NCBI GenBank assembly: GCA_026004095.1
Contig: BPIL01000017.1
Span: 1 to 50,167 of the forward strand
DNA: 50,167 nt
Direction of reading: 5' to 3'
Source of the DNA: Meiothermus sp.
GTDB lineage: Bacteria > Deinococcota > Deinococci > Deinococcales > Thermaceae
Positions within the stretch are counted from its first letter, which is position 1; each line of letters starts with the position of its first letter. The notes under the pieces were generated by a model. It was not told the DNA's origin, did not search any database, and worked only from the letters and a program-made list of their open reading frames with translations. Positions 33,051-42,149 of this stretch are shown piece after piece. A program made the position numbers and the translations under genes.

Positions 33051-34359
33051 CCCTGACCTCCTCAAGGGTCACCCCCGGCATCAGCTCCAGCAGGGTCAGG
33101 CGCCCATCGGGGTAGCCAAACACCGCCAGCTCGGTAATGACCAGGTCTACCGCGCCCACCGCGGTGAGCGGCAGGGTGCACTCCGGTACGATTTTGGGCG
33201 AGCCGTCGGGGTTGGTATGGGTCATGGTGATGATCAGCTTTTGCGCGCCCGAGGCCAGGTCCATGGCCCCCCCCACCCCCAGCAGGGGCTTGCCTGGAAC
33301 GGCCCAGTTGGCCAGGTTGGCCCGCTCGTCCACCTGCAAACCGCCCATTACCGCCACGTCCACGTGCCCCCCACGAATCATGGCGAAGGAGTCGGCGCTG
33401 TCGAAGTATGAGGCCCCCGGCAGGGCCGTAACCGGGATTTTCCCGGCGTTGACCGGGTAGTCCATGGCCCCTCCTTCTTCCGGGGCCGGCCCCACACCCA
33501 GCATCCCGTTCTCGGTATGCAGGATGATGCCCATCTCCGGGGTGATCAGGTCGGCGATCAGGGTGGGGATGCCGATGCCCAGGTTAACCACCTGCCCGGG
33601 CTTCAGCTCCTGCAAAGCCCGCTGGGCCATGCGCAGGCGCAGGGGATCCACCTTTTTACTGGAGTTTTCGATGGAAGCGGAGGAGCCCAGATCCTCGGGG
33701 GTCATCTTGGCTTCCACCAGGTAATCCACATAGCAGCCCGGGGTGTGGATCTGGTCGGGGTCCAGGGCCCCAACCGGTACGATCTGCTCCACCTCGGCGA
33801 TGACCAGGTCGGCGGCGGTGGCCATGGCCTTGTTGAAGTTCTGCTCGGTCATGCGGTAGACCAGGTTACCGGCCTCGTCGGCTTTCCAGGCCCGGATAAA
33901 GGCCACATTGCCCCGGATGGGCTCGACCAGCACGTAGGGCTTTCCGCCGATCAGGCGGGTCTCCCTGCCCTGGGCCAGCAGCGTTCCAGCCGCGGTGGGG
34001 GTGTAGAAGCCGCCCAGGCCCGCCCCCCCGGCCCGGATGGCCTCGGCCAGCGAGCCCTGGGGCAGCAGCTCCACCTCGATGGCCCCGCTCTGCGCAGCCT
34101 GCACGGCCTCGGGGTTGGAGGTGAAGTAGGAGCCAATGGCCTTGCGAATCTGGCCGTTGCGCAGCAGCCGGCCCCCTCCCAGTCCCGGCTCGCCCACGTT
34201 GTTGGCTACATAGACCAGGTTTTTGACCGGGGTCTCGGCCAGGGCGTGCAGGAGGTGCACCGGATTGCCGGTCATGCCAAAACCACCCACCAACAAAATA
34301 TCGCCATCTTTGACCATCGAAGCCGCTTCCTGCGGCGTAATTCGCGGTACTCGCTTCAC
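33013..34359 (-). CDS. 3-oxoadipate CoA-transferase, fused alpha and beta subunits
   Basis: This enzyme moves CoA from succinyl-CoA to 3-oxoadipate, giving 3-oxoadipyl-CoA. Residues about 1-225 match the A subunit ([17 protein letters not shown] and later [10 protein letters not shown]), and about 235-448 the B subunit, with [12 protein letters not shown] and the catalytic glutamate in [11 protein letters not shown]. The usual enzyme is two proteins (PcaI and PcaJ); here both are in one 448-residue chain. Substrate is inferred from the pca operon; acetoacetate CoA-transferases look similar. The GTG start overlaps the pcaB stop (GTGA). Confidence 0.88.
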   Translation of the reverse strand: MKRVPRITPQEAASMVKDGDILLVGGFGMTGNPVHLLHALAETPVKNLVYVANNVGEPGLGGGRLLRNGQIRKAIGSYFTSNPEAVQAAQSGAIEVELLPQGSLAEAIRAGGAGLGGFYTPTAAGTLLAQGRETRLIGGKPYVLVEPIRGNVAFIRAWKADEAGNLVYRMTEQNFNKAMATAADLVIAEVEQIVPVGALDPDQIHTPGCYVDYLVEAKMTPEDLGSSASIENSSKKVDPLRLRMAQRALQELKPGQVVNLGIGIPTLIADLITPEMGIILHTENGMLGVGPAPEEGGAMDYPVNAGKIPVTALPGASYFDSADSFAMIRGGHVDVAVMGGLQVDERANLANWAVPGKPLLGVGGAMDLASGAQKLIITMTHTNPDGSPKIVPECTLPLTAVGAVDLVITELAVFGYPDGRLTLLELMPGVTLEEVRAKTSAHFVEALQ

Positions 34360-35717
34360 CTTCCTCCCTCCTCTGCTGGCTGGCCCAGCCGCCGATCGGC
34401 TTCTTCCAGCACCCGCTCGGTGAATACCCGGCTCGAGCCCAGGTAAGCTTCCTCGCGCAAGGCCGCCCAGTCCAGCGGTGCCTGTACTCGCTCCTGCACC
34501 ACTTCCAGCAGGTGCCGTCCCTCCGCCAGCGCCACCTGCACCGCCTCGCGCACCAGGGCCTTGGCCTGGGCGGGCTCCATATACTCACGCAGGGCCAGGT
34601 TCAGGGCCTCGGCCAGCATCAGTCCCTGCGAGGCAGCCAGGTTGGCCCGCATCCGCTCGGGGTGGACGGCCAGGTGCTGGCTTAGAAACACGGCCTGGTT
34701 GAGGGCCACCCCGGTATGGGCCAGCATCGGCGGCAGCGTCAGCCACTCGAGCTGCCAGGCGTGGGTGGCCCGTTCGTGCTCGGCGATCAGGGCCTGGTGC
34801 ATGGCCGCGAGCAGGGCCGCGTTGGCCCGGGCCGCGGCGATGATCACCTCGCTTTTGATGGGGTTGGACTTCTGGGGCAGGGTCGAAGAACCGCCCCGGT
34901 CGGGCTCGAGGCTCTCGTGTACCTCGCCCACCTCGTTCTGGGCCATCAGAATAACGTCCTGGGCCATCTTAGCCAGGCTCCCGCTCAACAGGGAGAGCCA
35001 GCTAGCCAGCTCGGCCAGGTGGTCGCGGGCGGTGTGCCAGGGCAGCAGGGGGGCTTTCAGCTTGAGGGCCTGGGCCAGCCCCTCCATCACCGCCACCCCG
35101 TGCGGCCCCAGCGCGGCCAGGGTGCCCACCGCCCCCCCCATCTGCACCACCAGCACCCGTTCTTTGAGCGTTTGCAGGCGCTCCAGGTGCCGCAGCAGGG
35201 GGGCCATCCATCCGGCCACCTTGTACCCAAAGGTGATGGGCAGGGCCTGCTGGCCGTGGGTGCGCCCCGGCATGGGGGTCTCGAGGTGCTGTCGGGCCAG
35301 CCGGGCCAGGCCTTGCAGGCTTTTGCGCAGCCGCTCTTCCAGCAGTTCCAGCGCCGAGCGCAGTTGCAGCACCAGCGCGGTGTCCAGGATGTCCTGGGTG
35401 GTGGCCCCCAGGTGCAGGTAGCGGCCGTATGCGGGTCCCAGGTGGGCCTGGAGCTGGGCCACCAGCCCGGCGATGGGCACCCCGTCCCGCTCGGTCTGCC
35501 GGGCCAGGCGCTCCCAGTCGGGGGTAAAGCCGGCCAGTTGGCCGATGGCCTGGGCGGCCTCCGGGGGGATGAGCCCCAGCCGGGCCTCCACCCTGGCCAG
35601 GGCTATTTCGACCTCGAGCACCCGCTTTAACCAGTTTTCTTCGGAAAAAATCTCGGCCAGGGCCGGGTCGCCAAAAACCCCCGACCAGACCCTCGATTCG
35701 TGCGGCAAAAACGGCAT
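34356..35717 (-). CDS. pcaB: 3-carboxy-cis,cis-muconate cycloisomerase
   Basis: This fumarase/aspartase-superfamily enzyme closes 3-carboxy-cis,cis-muconate to 4-carboxymuconolactone. The family signature [18 protein letters not shown] is present near residue 283, with [17 protein letters not shown] and [19 protein letters not shown] earlier. The 453-residue length agrees with PcaB. It lies 3 nt after pcaG in the operon, which separates it from adenylosuccinate lyase. Confidence 0.93.
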   Translation of the reverse strand: MPFLPHESRVWSGVFGDPALAEIFSEENWLKRVLEVEIALARVEARLGLIPPEAAQAIGQLAGFTPDWERLARQTERDGVPIAGLVAQLQAHLGPAYGRYLHLGATTQDILDTALVLQLRSALELLEERLRKSLQGLARLARQHLETPMPGRTHGQQALPITFGYKVAGWMAPLLRHLERLQTLKERVLVVQMGGAVGTLAALGPHGVAVMEGLAQALKLKAPLLPWHTARDHLAELASWLSLLSGSLAKMAQDVILMAQNEVGEVHESLEPDRGGSSTLPQKSNPIKSEVIIAAARANAALLAAMHQALIAEHERATHAWQLEWLTLPPMLAHTGVALNQAVFLSQHLAVHPERMRANLAASQGLMLAEALNLALREYMEPAQAKALVREAVQVALAEGRHLLEVVQERVQAPLDWAALREEAYLGSSRVFTERVLEEADRRLGQPAEEGGR

Positions 35718-35720
35718 GGT

Positions 35721-36272
35721 TTACAAATCGAAAAAGATCGTCTCGCCCTCGCCCTGCAGGCGTATATCCCAGCGGTACACCACCCCGCTGGGCAGCTCGC
35801 AGCGCTGGGCCACCAGGGTCTGGCGCCGCACGGGGTCGAGCCCGGCAAAGACCGGATCCTGGGTGTTGTCGTGGTCGGAGAAGTACACCCGGGTGACCGC
35901 GTGAATCAGCATGCCGCGGGCGAACACCCGGACGGCTATACAGGGCACCGGGCTGGGCGGAACCGGCCCCGGCTTGATGGTCTGGAAGCAAAAACCCTCG
36001 CCGGTGGTGCCCGAACGGCCAAAGCCCTTGAAGTGGGGGTCGGCCTGGGCGTGCTGGGGATCGGCCGGGTGGCGGAAGCGCCCCTGGGCGTCGGCCTGCC
36101 AGATCTCCACCAGGGCGTCGTCCACCGGCTCGTTGTCCCCGTCGAGCACCCGGCCCTTCAGGGTAATGCGCTCCCCCAGGGTCTGCTCGTTGACCAGCAT
36201 GTTACCGCCCTCGCGCACCAGGGCAAACGCGAAGAAGGGGCCCACGGTCTGGCTGGGATACTGCGCGCGCAT
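35721..36272 (-). CDS. pcaG: Protocatechuate 3,4-dioxygenase alpha subunit
   Basis: This non-catalytic partner of PcaH completes the ring-opening dioxygenase that turns protocatechuate into 3-carboxy-cis,cis-muconate. The 183-residue protein begins SQTVGPFFAFAL and contains the intradiol core (GRVLDGDNEPVDDALVEIWQADAQG) but lacks the full set of iron ligands. It overlaps pcaH by one base in an ATGA arrangement. Confidence 0.95.
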   Translation of the reverse strand: MRAQYPSQTVGPFFAFALVREGGNMLVNEQTLGERITLKGRVLDGDNEPVDDALVEIWQADAQGRFRHPADPQHAQADPHFKGFGRSGTTGEGFCFQTIKPGPVPPSPVPCIAVRVFARGMLIHAVTRVYFSDHDNTQDPVFAGLDPVRRQTLVAQRCELPSGVVYRWDIRLQGEGETIFFDL

Positions 36273-36991
36273 CAGTGCCCTCCCGGTTCAAAGTAGGTCT
36301 GGTCGTAGCCGGCCAGCACGATGTCGAAGCGATAGCCCAGGGCCCACTCGGGCTGGGTGGTCTCCAGGTCGAAACGGGAGATCAGGCGCGAGCGGGCCTT
36401 GATGTTGGGAATCCCCTGGTAAATCGGGTCGTACTCCAGCAGGGGGTCGCCGGGAAAGTACATCTGGGTCACCAACCGCTCGCTGAAGTTGCGCCCAATC
36501 AGCGAGAAGTGGATATGGGCGGGCCGCCAGGCGTTGAAGTGGTTCTTCCAGGGGTAGGCCCCCGGCTTGATGCTGATGAAGCGGTAGAACCCCTTCTCGT
36601 CGGTGAGGGTGCGGCCCGCGCCCACAAAGTTGGGGTCTAAAGGTGCGTCGTGCTGGTCGTTTTTGTGAATGTAGCGGCCGGCCGCATTGGCCTGCCAGAT
36701 TTCAATCAAGACCCCTGGCACCCCGCGCCCGTTCTCGTCGAGTACCCGGCCTGTGACGATGATGCGTTCCCCCAGGGGCTCGCCGTTTTTGGCTGCGTTT
36801 TTGGTGAGGTCGTGGTCGAGGGGCCCGATATCCCCCTCCCCATACACCGGGCCGGTGCGCTCCATAAGCGAGGCCGCGAGCGGCACCAGGGGGTGGTGGG
36901 GGGCCCTGCGCACCGTGGCCACATAGGGTGCGTGCAGGTAGGGTGGCTGGATGCTCCAATCCAAAACGCCTTTATGACCCGATTCACTCAT
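36272..36991 (-). CDS. pcaH: Protocatechuate 3,4-dioxygenase beta subunit
   Basis: This catalytic subunit binds non-haem Fe(III) and opens the ring of protocatechuate between the two hydroxyls. All four iron ligands are visible: Tyr107 (GRYIHK), Tyr146 (GAYPW), His159 and His161 (AHIHF). The ATG at 36991 gives MSESGHKG and 239 residues, and overlaps the pcaC end by 8 nt. An earlier in-frame codon lies within pcaC and was rejected. Confidence 0.96.
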   Translation of the reverse strand: MSESGHKGVLDWSIQPPYLHAPYVATVRRAPHHPLVPLAASLMERTGPVYGEGDIGPLDHDLTKNAAKNGEPLGERIIVTGRVLDENGRGVPGVLIEIWQANAAGRYIHKNDQHDAPLDPNFVGAGRTLTDEKGFYRFISIKPGAYPWKNHFNAWRPAHIHFSLIGRNFSERLVTQMYFPGDPLLEYDPIYQGIPNIKARSRLISRFDLETTQPEWALGYRFDIVLAGYDQTYFEPGGH

Positions 36992-37385
36992 GGCTTCCTC
37001 CTTGGGGCGCGAGCAGCCCCATCTCCACGTAAGTGTGCTTAGCCACCGCAAAGGCGCGGTTGGCAGCGGGAACCCCCGCGTAGACTGCCACCTGCAGCAA
37101 GGCCTCCCGTACCTCGTCGGGGCTCAGGCCGGTGCGGGCGGTGGCCCGGATGTGCATAGCCAGCTCGTGCTCGTGGCCCAGGGCGGCCAGCAGGGCCAGG
37201 GTGATGAGGTGGCGGGTCTTGCGCTCGAGGCCCTCCCGCGTCCACACCGCACCCCAGGCGTACTCGGTGATGAACTGCTGGAAATCCGCGTCGAACTGGG
37301 TTTTTTCGGCTTCAGCCCGTTCGACGTGGGCCTCCCCCAGCACTGCACGGCGGGTTTTCATGCCCTGCTGATATCTATCGGTCAT
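36984..37385 (-). CDS. pcaC: 4-carboxymuconolactone decarboxylase
   Basis: This small decarboxylase converts 4-carboxymuconolactone to 3-oxoadipate enol-lactone. The 133-residue protein has the AhpD/CMD fold signature (EYAWGAVWTREGLERKTRHLI and later HIRATARTGLSPDEVREALLQ). Length is normal for free PcaC, not the PcaCD fusion. It overlaps pcaD by 11 nt and pcaH by 8 nt. Confidence 0.94.
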   Translation of the reverse strand: MTDRYQQGMKTRRAVLGEAHVERAEAEKTQFDADFQQFITEYAWGAVWTREGLERKTRHLITLALLAALGHEHELAMHIRATARTGLSPDEVREALLQVAVYAGVPAANRAFAVAKHTYVEMGLLAPQGGSHE

Positions 37386-38175
37386 AACCCAACTCCTTCA
37401 GAAAGCTACGGATGTGCTGCCCCACCAGCGCAGGGGCCTCGACGCAGGGCAGGTGGGCGGTTTGGGGGATCAGCTCGAGCCGGGCCCCCAACCCCTGCGC
37501 CAGTTCCTGTGAAAGCTCGGGCGGGGTGGCCTTATCCAGCTCGCCGCACAGCACCAGGGCCGGCGCCCGGATGCTGCGGAGCCAGGGGCGCAGGTCGCCA
37601 TCGCGCAAGGCCGCGCAGGTGCCCAGATACCCCTCTACCGGGGTGCGGCTCAGCATGTTGTAGTAGCCGGCGGCCTCGGCCTTGCGCTGCACAAAGAAAT
37701 CCTCCGTAAACCAACGGGCGATGACCGTACGGGCCACCTCCGGCAGCCCTTTATGCTGGATGGCGGCGATCCGTTCGTTCCAGGAGTCCTGGCTGCCGAT
37801 GCGGGCCCCGGTATCGCACAGCACCAGGGCCTCGACCCGCTCCGGCTGGCGCCGGGCCAGATCCAGGGCAATCAGCCCCCCCACCGAGATACCCACCAGC
37901 ACCGCCCGGGGGACGCCCAGGTGCGCCAGCAGCGCCAGGAGATCGGCGCTGTGATCCTCCAGGGTGTAAGGCCCCACCGGCGCGTCGGAGAGGCCGTGGC
38001 CCCGCAGGTCGTAGCGGAGCACCCGGTAGCGCCCTTCCAGCGAGGCCACCACCCCGTCCCAGATGCGCAGGTCGCTGCCCAGCGAGTTGAGGAAGACCAG
38101 GGTGGGGGTGCCCTCGCCCTCGAGCCGGTAGTGCAAGGTCAGGTGATGCAAAGCTGCAAAAGAAGCCATGTTCAT
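37375..38175 (-). CDS. pcaD: 3-oxoadipate enol-lactonase
   Basis: This alpha/beta hydrolase opens 3-oxoadipate enol-lactone to 3-oxoadipate. The nucleophile elbow is VLVGISVGGLIALD, the oxyanion region FLNSLGSDLRIWD, and the catalytic histidine falls in TAHLPCVEAP. The start at 38175 forms an ATGA with the regulator stop and gives 266 residues. A much longer open frame continues upstream across the regulator gene but is only its shadow. Confidence 0.93.
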   Translation of the reverse strand: MNMASFAALHHLTLHYRLEGEGTPTLVFLNSLGSDLRIWDGVVASLEGRYRVLRYDLRGHGLSDAPVGPYTLEDHSADLLALLAHLGVPRAVLVGISVGGLIALDLARRQPERVEALVLCDTGARIGSQDSWNERIAAIQHKGLPEVARTVIARWFTEDFFVQRKAEAAGYYNMLSRTPVEGYLGTCAALRDGDLRPWLRSIRAPALVLCGELDKATPPELSQELAQGLGARLELIPQTAHLPCVEAPALVGQHIRSFLKELGYDR

Positions 38176-38975
38176 ATCCCCAGCAACGGTGTGAGCCCCT
38201 GGGCGGCGTGCTGCAACACCGGTAAAAAGCGCTCGAGCATCTCCTCTCGACTCACCCGCCCGGCCTGTACTCCTACGTTCATGGCGGCCAGCACCCGCCC
38301 GCGGGCGTTGCGCACCGGCACCGCAATCGAGCGCAGGCCCAGTTCCAGCTCCTGATCCACCAGGGCGTAGCCCTGTGCCCGCACCCGCTCCAGCTCGGCC
38401 CGGAGCCGCTCCGGGTCGGTCAGGGTGTAGGGGGTGAGCGGCAGCAGGGGCGTACTGTCCAGGTAGGCCCTGAGCTGATCCGCCTCCAGGGCCGCCAGCA
38501 GCACCCGCCCCATCGAGGTGCAGTAGGCGGGCAGGCGGCTGCCCACCCCCAGCCCGATGGAGATCACCCGGCGGGTGGCGGCGCGGGCGATGTAGACGAT
38601 CTCGCCGTCCTCCAGGATGCTGGCCGAGCAGGACTCGTGCAGCTCCTCGCTCACCTGCTCCAGCACCGGCTGCAGGAGCCGGGGCAAAGGGGTAGAGGAC
38701 AGATAGGCATGGCCCAGGCTGAGCACCTTGGGGGTGAGCCAGAAAAACTTGCCGTCGCTGGCGACGTAGCCCAGGGCCTGCAGGGTGAGTAAAAAGCGGC
38801 GGGCGGTGGCCCGGTTGAGCTCGGTGCGCCGGGCCACCTCGCTGATGGTCAGGCGCTCGTGCTGCTGGTCGAAGCTGCGCATCACCGCCAGGCCTCGAGC
38901 CAGTGCCTCCACGAAAAATCGCTCCTCCGGGGCTGTATCGGCCTCTTCCGGGATCGGGGGCGCTTGCAGGTTCAT
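38172..38975 (-). CDS. IclR-family regulator of the pca operon
   Basis: This 267-residue transcription factor has an N-terminal winged helix (about 20-85: AVMRSFDQQHERLTISEVARRTELNRATARRFLLTL) and a C-terminal IclR effector domain (YCTSMGRVLLAALEADQLRAYL and GYALVDQELELGLRSIAVPV). It resembles PcaR/PcaU/PobR regulators. As first gene of the pca operon it is likely autoregulated, and the palindromes in the gap to the importer genes are its probable sites. The effector could be protocatechuate, 4-hydroxybenzoate or 3-oxoadipate. Confidence 0.9.
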   Translation of the reverse strand: MNLQAPPIPEEADTAPEERFFVEALARGLAVMRSFDQQHERLTISEVARRTELNRATARRFLLTLQALGYVASDGKFFWLTPKVLSLGHAYLSSTPLPRLLQPVLEQVSEELHESCSASILEDGEIVYIARAATRRVISIGLGVGSRLPAYCTSMGRVLLAALEADQLRAYLDSTPLLPLTPYTLTDPERLRAELERVRAQGYALVDQELELGLRSIAVPVRNARGRVLAAMNVGVQAGRVSREEMLERFLPVLQHAAQGLTPLLGI

Positions 38976-38982
38976 GTCGGCT

Positions 38983-38988
38983 AGTGTA
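38983..38988 (-). promoter_or_regulatory. Leaderless -10 box of the pca operon
   Basis: TACACT on the minus strand lies 7 nt before the regulator ATG at 38975. No good -35 box stands at 17 bp, which fits a promoter that depends on an activator. Confidence 0.5.
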
Positions 38989-39017
38989 GCATACGCTTGT
39001 TCGCAAGGTGTATATAT

Positions 39018-39034
39018 GTTCGCTATACGAACAA
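39018..39034 (+). promoter_or_regulatory. Palindromic operator candidate for the IclR regulator
   Basis: TGTTCG-CTATA-CGAACA is a perfect 6-bp-arm palindrome. A related CGCTTGTTTCG lies at 38994-39004, and its inverted partner CGAACAAGCG at 39029-39038, so half-sites of the type TTCG are repeated. The GTTCG core resembles known PcaR boxes. The site lies about 30 bp upstream of the pca -10 box and in the divergent gap to the importer genes. Confidence 0.6.
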
Positions 39035-39074
39035 GCGCAGGGCTTTTAGTACCGGCGTCGGCTTAGGGTTTACA

Positions 39075-39110
39075 AGATTGTTGACAATCTGGCTGACCAT
39101 TTGCTAAGCT
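39075..39110 (+). promoter_or_regulatory. Promoter of the importer-dioxygenase run with overlapping palindrome
   Basis: TTGACA (39081-39086) and TAAGCT (39105-39110) are 18 bp apart, about 39 nt before the binding-protein ATG. The -35 box lies inside a palindrome with 7-bp arms, AGATTGT (39075-39081) and ACAATCT (39084-39090), so a bound protein would block the promoter. A GCAGGGAGG serves as ribosome-binding site further down. Confidence 0.55.
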
Positions 39111-39148
39111 GGCGGCACTGGTACAAGCAAAAAAGCAGGGAGGTCAAA

Positions 39149-40336
39149 ATGGCCACAATACGTCGCAGGCAGTTGATCAAGGCAGGGCTCGGGCTAGCGG
39201 GGCTGGCAGCCTCAAGCCGCTTTTCCTTCAGCCTGGCCCAGCAGGAACCCATCCGCATCGGGGTGGTGCTCTCCTACTCGGGGCCGTATGCCCGGCTGGG
39301 CCAGGAGATCACCCGCGGGATGGAGCTCTACCTGGAAAAAGTGGGCTACCAGGCGGGGGGGCGGCGCATCCAGCTCTTGAAAGAGGACGAGGAGGCCGAT
39401 CCCGCGGTGGCGGTGCGCAAGGTGCGCAAGCTGGTCGAGCAGGATCGCGTCAACCTGCTGAGCGGCATTATCCTTTCGTCCTCGGCCTACGGCATTCGGG
39501 ACTACGTGCACGAGCGGCAGATTCCCCTGGTCATCGCCAACGCCGCGGCCAACGGCATCACCCGCGAACGCCGGAGCCCCTACATCTTCCGCACCTCCAT
39601 CAGCGCCTGGCAGCAGCACTACCCCATGGGCCCCTGGGTGGCCCGCAACGTCGGGAAAAAGGTCTTTTTGCTAGCCCTGGACTACGCCTTTGGTAAAGAA
39701 GCCACCGCCGCCTTCAAAGAGGGCTTCCTGCAGGCCGGTGGGGAACCGGTGGCCGAGCTGTACACCCCCCTGGGCAGCACCGACTACAGCGCGGTGATCT
39801 CGCGCATCGCCGCGGCCCGCCCGGAAGCGGTGCACGCGGTGCTTTCCGGTAGCGATGCGGTCATCTTCCTGCGCCAGTTCATCCAGTTTGGCCTCAACCG
39901 CAGCATTCAGCTTGCGGTAAGCGGCGAGGTAACCGATGAGAACGTGCTCGAGGCCATCGGGGATGCCGCTTTGGGGGCCAAGAGCGCCGACCACTGGGTC
40001 TATACCCTGAACAACAGCGCCAACCGGGAGTTCATCCAGGCCTACCGGCAGAAATTCAACGCGGTGCCCAACCACTTTGCCGTGCGGGGCTACGACGCCA
40101 TGCAGTTTATCGTGGACGCCATCAACACCGTGCAGGGCGATTTGAGCAACCGCCAGCGGCTGCTTGGGGCCATTGAGAGCGCGAAAATAATCAGCCCGCG
40201 GGGCTTTGTGCAGATGGATCCGGAGACCAACAACGTCACCCAGCACGTCTACGCCCGGGAAGTAGCCCGCATCGATGGGGTGCTGACCAACCGCCTGCTG
40301 GCCGACCTGGGCACCATCCGCGACCCTGGTAAGTAA
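39149..40336 (+). CDS. Liv-type ABC importer substrate-binding protein
   Basis: This exported type I periplasmic-binding protein of the branched-chain amino-acid family has 395 residues. The N-terminus MATIRRRQLIKAGLGLAGLAA is a twin-arginine-like signal ending near SLAQQ. The mature fold starts PIRIGVVLSYSGPYARLGQEI. Placement between the pca operon and aromatic oxygenase genes suggests it captures an aromatic acid rather than leucine. The ATG at 39149 is chosen for its GGGAGG and signal peptide. The permease follows after 2 nt. Confidence 0.9.
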   Translation: MATIRRRQLIKAGLGLAGLAASSRFSFSLAQQEPIRIGVVLSYSGPYARLGQEITRGMELYLEKVGYQAGGRRIQLLKEDEEADPAVAVRKVRKLVEQDRVNLLSGIILSSSAYGIRDYVHERQIPLVIANAAANGITRERRSPYIFRTSISAWQQHYPMGPWVARNVGKKVFLLALDYAFGKEATAAFKEGFLQAGGEPVAELYTPLGSTDYSAVISRIAAARPEAVHAVLSGSDAVIFLRQFIQFGLNRSIQLAVSGEVTDENVLEAIGDAALGAKSADHWVYTLNNSANREFIQAYRQKFNAVPNHFAVRGYDAMQFIVDAINTVQGDLSNRQRLLGAIESAKIISPRGFVQMDPETNNVTQHVYAREVARIDGVLTNRLLADLGTIRDPGK

Positions 40337-40338
40337 GC

Positions 40339-41202
40339 ATGCTGTTGCTCCTGCTCACCCAACTGCTCAACAGCCTGGCCTTTGCCATGCTGCTCTTCCT
40401 GCTGGCCCTGGGCCTCTCCCTGATCTTTGGGGTGGCCCGGGTGGTCAACCTGGCCCATGGGGCCTTTTACCTGCTGGGGGCCTACCTGGGGCTGGCCCTG
40501 GGGGCCAGCCTGGGCAGCTTCTGGCTGGCGCTCGTGCTGGTGCCGCTGCTGGTGGGCCTCCTGGGGGTCTTGGTGGAACGCTTTCTCTTGCGGGGTTTGC
40601 ACGGACGGGAGCTCGAGCAGGTCTTGGTCACCATCGGCCTGGGCTTCATCCTGGCCGACCTGCTGCGGGCCTTCTTTGGCGCGGCCATCCGCTCCGTGCC
40701 GCCTCCCGCCGAGCTGGCGGGGCCGCTTTTCCTGGGCTCGTTCATCTACCCCAAGTACCCGCTGTTCGTGCTGGCGATGGGGGTGCTTTTATTCCTCCTG
40801 GTGCGTCTGCTGCTAGCCAGAACCCCCTTCGGCGTGCAGGTGCGGGCGGTCACCGCCGACCCCGGCATGGCCAGCACCCTGGGCATCCAGCCCGCCCGGG
40901 TGAGCCTGCTCACCTTCGGGATCGGCACGGCCCTGGCCGGGCTGGGCGGGGTGGTGGGGGCCCCCATGATCGCCCTGGCCCCCGGCCTGGACGCCCAGAT
41001 GACCCTGTTTGCGCTGATCGTGGTGGTGATTGGCGGCCTGGGGCGCATTGAGGGGGCCTTCTGGGGGGCCATCCTGGTGGGTTTGGTGGACGGCTTCGGG
41101 CGGCTGTTCCTGCCCCAGTTGGCGATGTTCCTGATCTTTGCTTTGATGGCCCTGGTGCTGGCCCTGAAGCCCGAGGGCCTTTTGGGTAGGAGGATGGCAT
41201 GA
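40339..41202 (+). CDS. ABC importer permease, LivH type
   Basis: This inner-membrane permease of a branched-chain/aromatic-acid importer has 287 residues, almost wholly hydrophobic, with about eight membrane segments. The LivH signature is seen in LGLSLIFGVARVVNLAHGAFYLLGAYLG and the coupling helix near GVQVRAVTADPGMASTLGI. It overlaps the LivM-type gene by 4 nt (ATGA). Confidence 0.92.
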   Translation: MLLLLLTQLLNSLAFAMLLFLLALGLSLIFGVARVVNLAHGAFYLLGAYLGLALGASLGSFWLALVLVPLLVGLLGVLVERFLLRGLHGRELEQVLVTIGLGFILADLLRAFFGAAIRSVPPPAELAGPLFLGSFIYPKYPLFVLAMGVLLFLLVRLLLARTPFGVQVRAVTADPGMASTLGIQPARVSLLTFGIGTALAGLGGVVGAPMIALAPGLDAQMTLFALIVVVIGGLGRIEGAFWGAILVGLVDGFGRLFLPQLAMFLIFALMALVLALKPEGLLGRRMA

Positions 41203-42149
41203 TGGCCGAGCTGTCGCGTGAAGCCCGGGCGGGAAGCAACGGGCGGCAGGGCCTGCTGCGCTGGGGGCTGGTGGGGCTGCTCCTGTTGCCGCTGGCCCTG
41301 GGGGGCTATCCGCTGTACCTGGCGACGGAAGCGGCCCTGCTGGGCTTGGCCGCGGTGGCCCTGAGCCTGCTGCTGGGCCACGGCGGGGTGCCTTCGCTGG
41401 GCCAGGCCGCCTTTTTGGGGCTTGGGGCTTACACGGTCGGCCTGGCCCTGAAGGCCGGGCTTCCTCTGGGGCTGGCCTTGCTACTCGCCCCTCTGGCGGC
41501 GGCCCTGCTGGCCCTGCTGACCGGTCTGCTGGTTTTCCGCACCCATGGCATCTTCATCCTGATGCTGACCCTGGCCTTTGGGCAGATGGTCTACTCGGCG
41601 GCCCACAAATGGACCGGCCTCACCGGGGGGGATGATGGGCTGAGCCTCTCCGGACTCTCCATCCACCCGGTGCTGCTGCACCTGGTGGCGGTGGGGGTGC
41701 TGCTGGCTGCGGTGGGTGGTTTGCGCGCACTGTTGCAGACCCCGTATGGCAAGACCCTCGAGGCCATCCGGCAGAACGAGGAAAAAATCCGCTCCCTGGG
41801 GGTGCCCACCTTTTACTACAAGCTCTCCTTGTACCTGCTCACCGCCGCGCTCACCGGCCTGGCTGGCAGCGGGCTGGCCCTGCACCGCAGCTTCATCAGC
41901 CCCCACGACCTCTTCTGGCTGACCTCGGCCACCCTGATGGTCATGGTGCTGCTGGGCGGCAGCCGGGGCCTCTGGGGGGCGGTCTTTGGAGCTTTGCTCT
42001 ACACCTTCGTGCAGGCCTGGGTCAGCTCGTTTACCGATCTGTGGGGGTTGTTTGTGGGTAGTTTGCTGGTGCTGACCGTGTTGTTTGCCCGCGAGGGGCT
42101 GTGGCCCCTGCTGGAACGCCGTCTGGGAGGGGGCCGTGGCAATGCTTAG
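41199..42149 (+). CDS. ABC importer permease, LivM type
   Basis: This is the second permease of the importer, 316 residues. LGHGGVPSLGQAAFLGLGAYTVG and the coupling region TPYGKTLEAIRQNEEKIRSLGVPTFYYKL are typical of LivM. It ends with a short basic tail and overlaps the ATPase gene by 8 nt. Its partner is the preceding LivH-type subunit. Confidence 0.92.
   Translation: MMAELSREARAGSNGRQGLLRWGLVGLLLLPLALGGYPLYLATEAALLGLAAVALSLLLGHGGVPSLGQAAFLGLGAYTVGLALKAGLPLGLALLLAPLAAALLALLTGLLVFRTHGIFILMLTLAFGQMVYSAAHKWTGLTGGDDGLSLSGLSIHPVLLHLVAVGVLLAAVGGLRALLQTPYGKTLEAIRQNEEKIRSLGVPTFYYKLSLYLLTAALTGLAGSGLALHRSFISPHDLFWLTSATLMVMVLLGGSRGLWGAVFGALLYTFVQAWVSSFTDLWGLFVGSLLVLTVLFAREGLWPLLERRLGGGRGNA

Noticed and set aside
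37375..39006. A 543-codon minus-strand frame that would fuse an N-terminal domain to PcaD
   Set aside because: The first half is an out-of-frame reading of the IclR regulator; PcaD starts at 38175 with an ATGA overlap.
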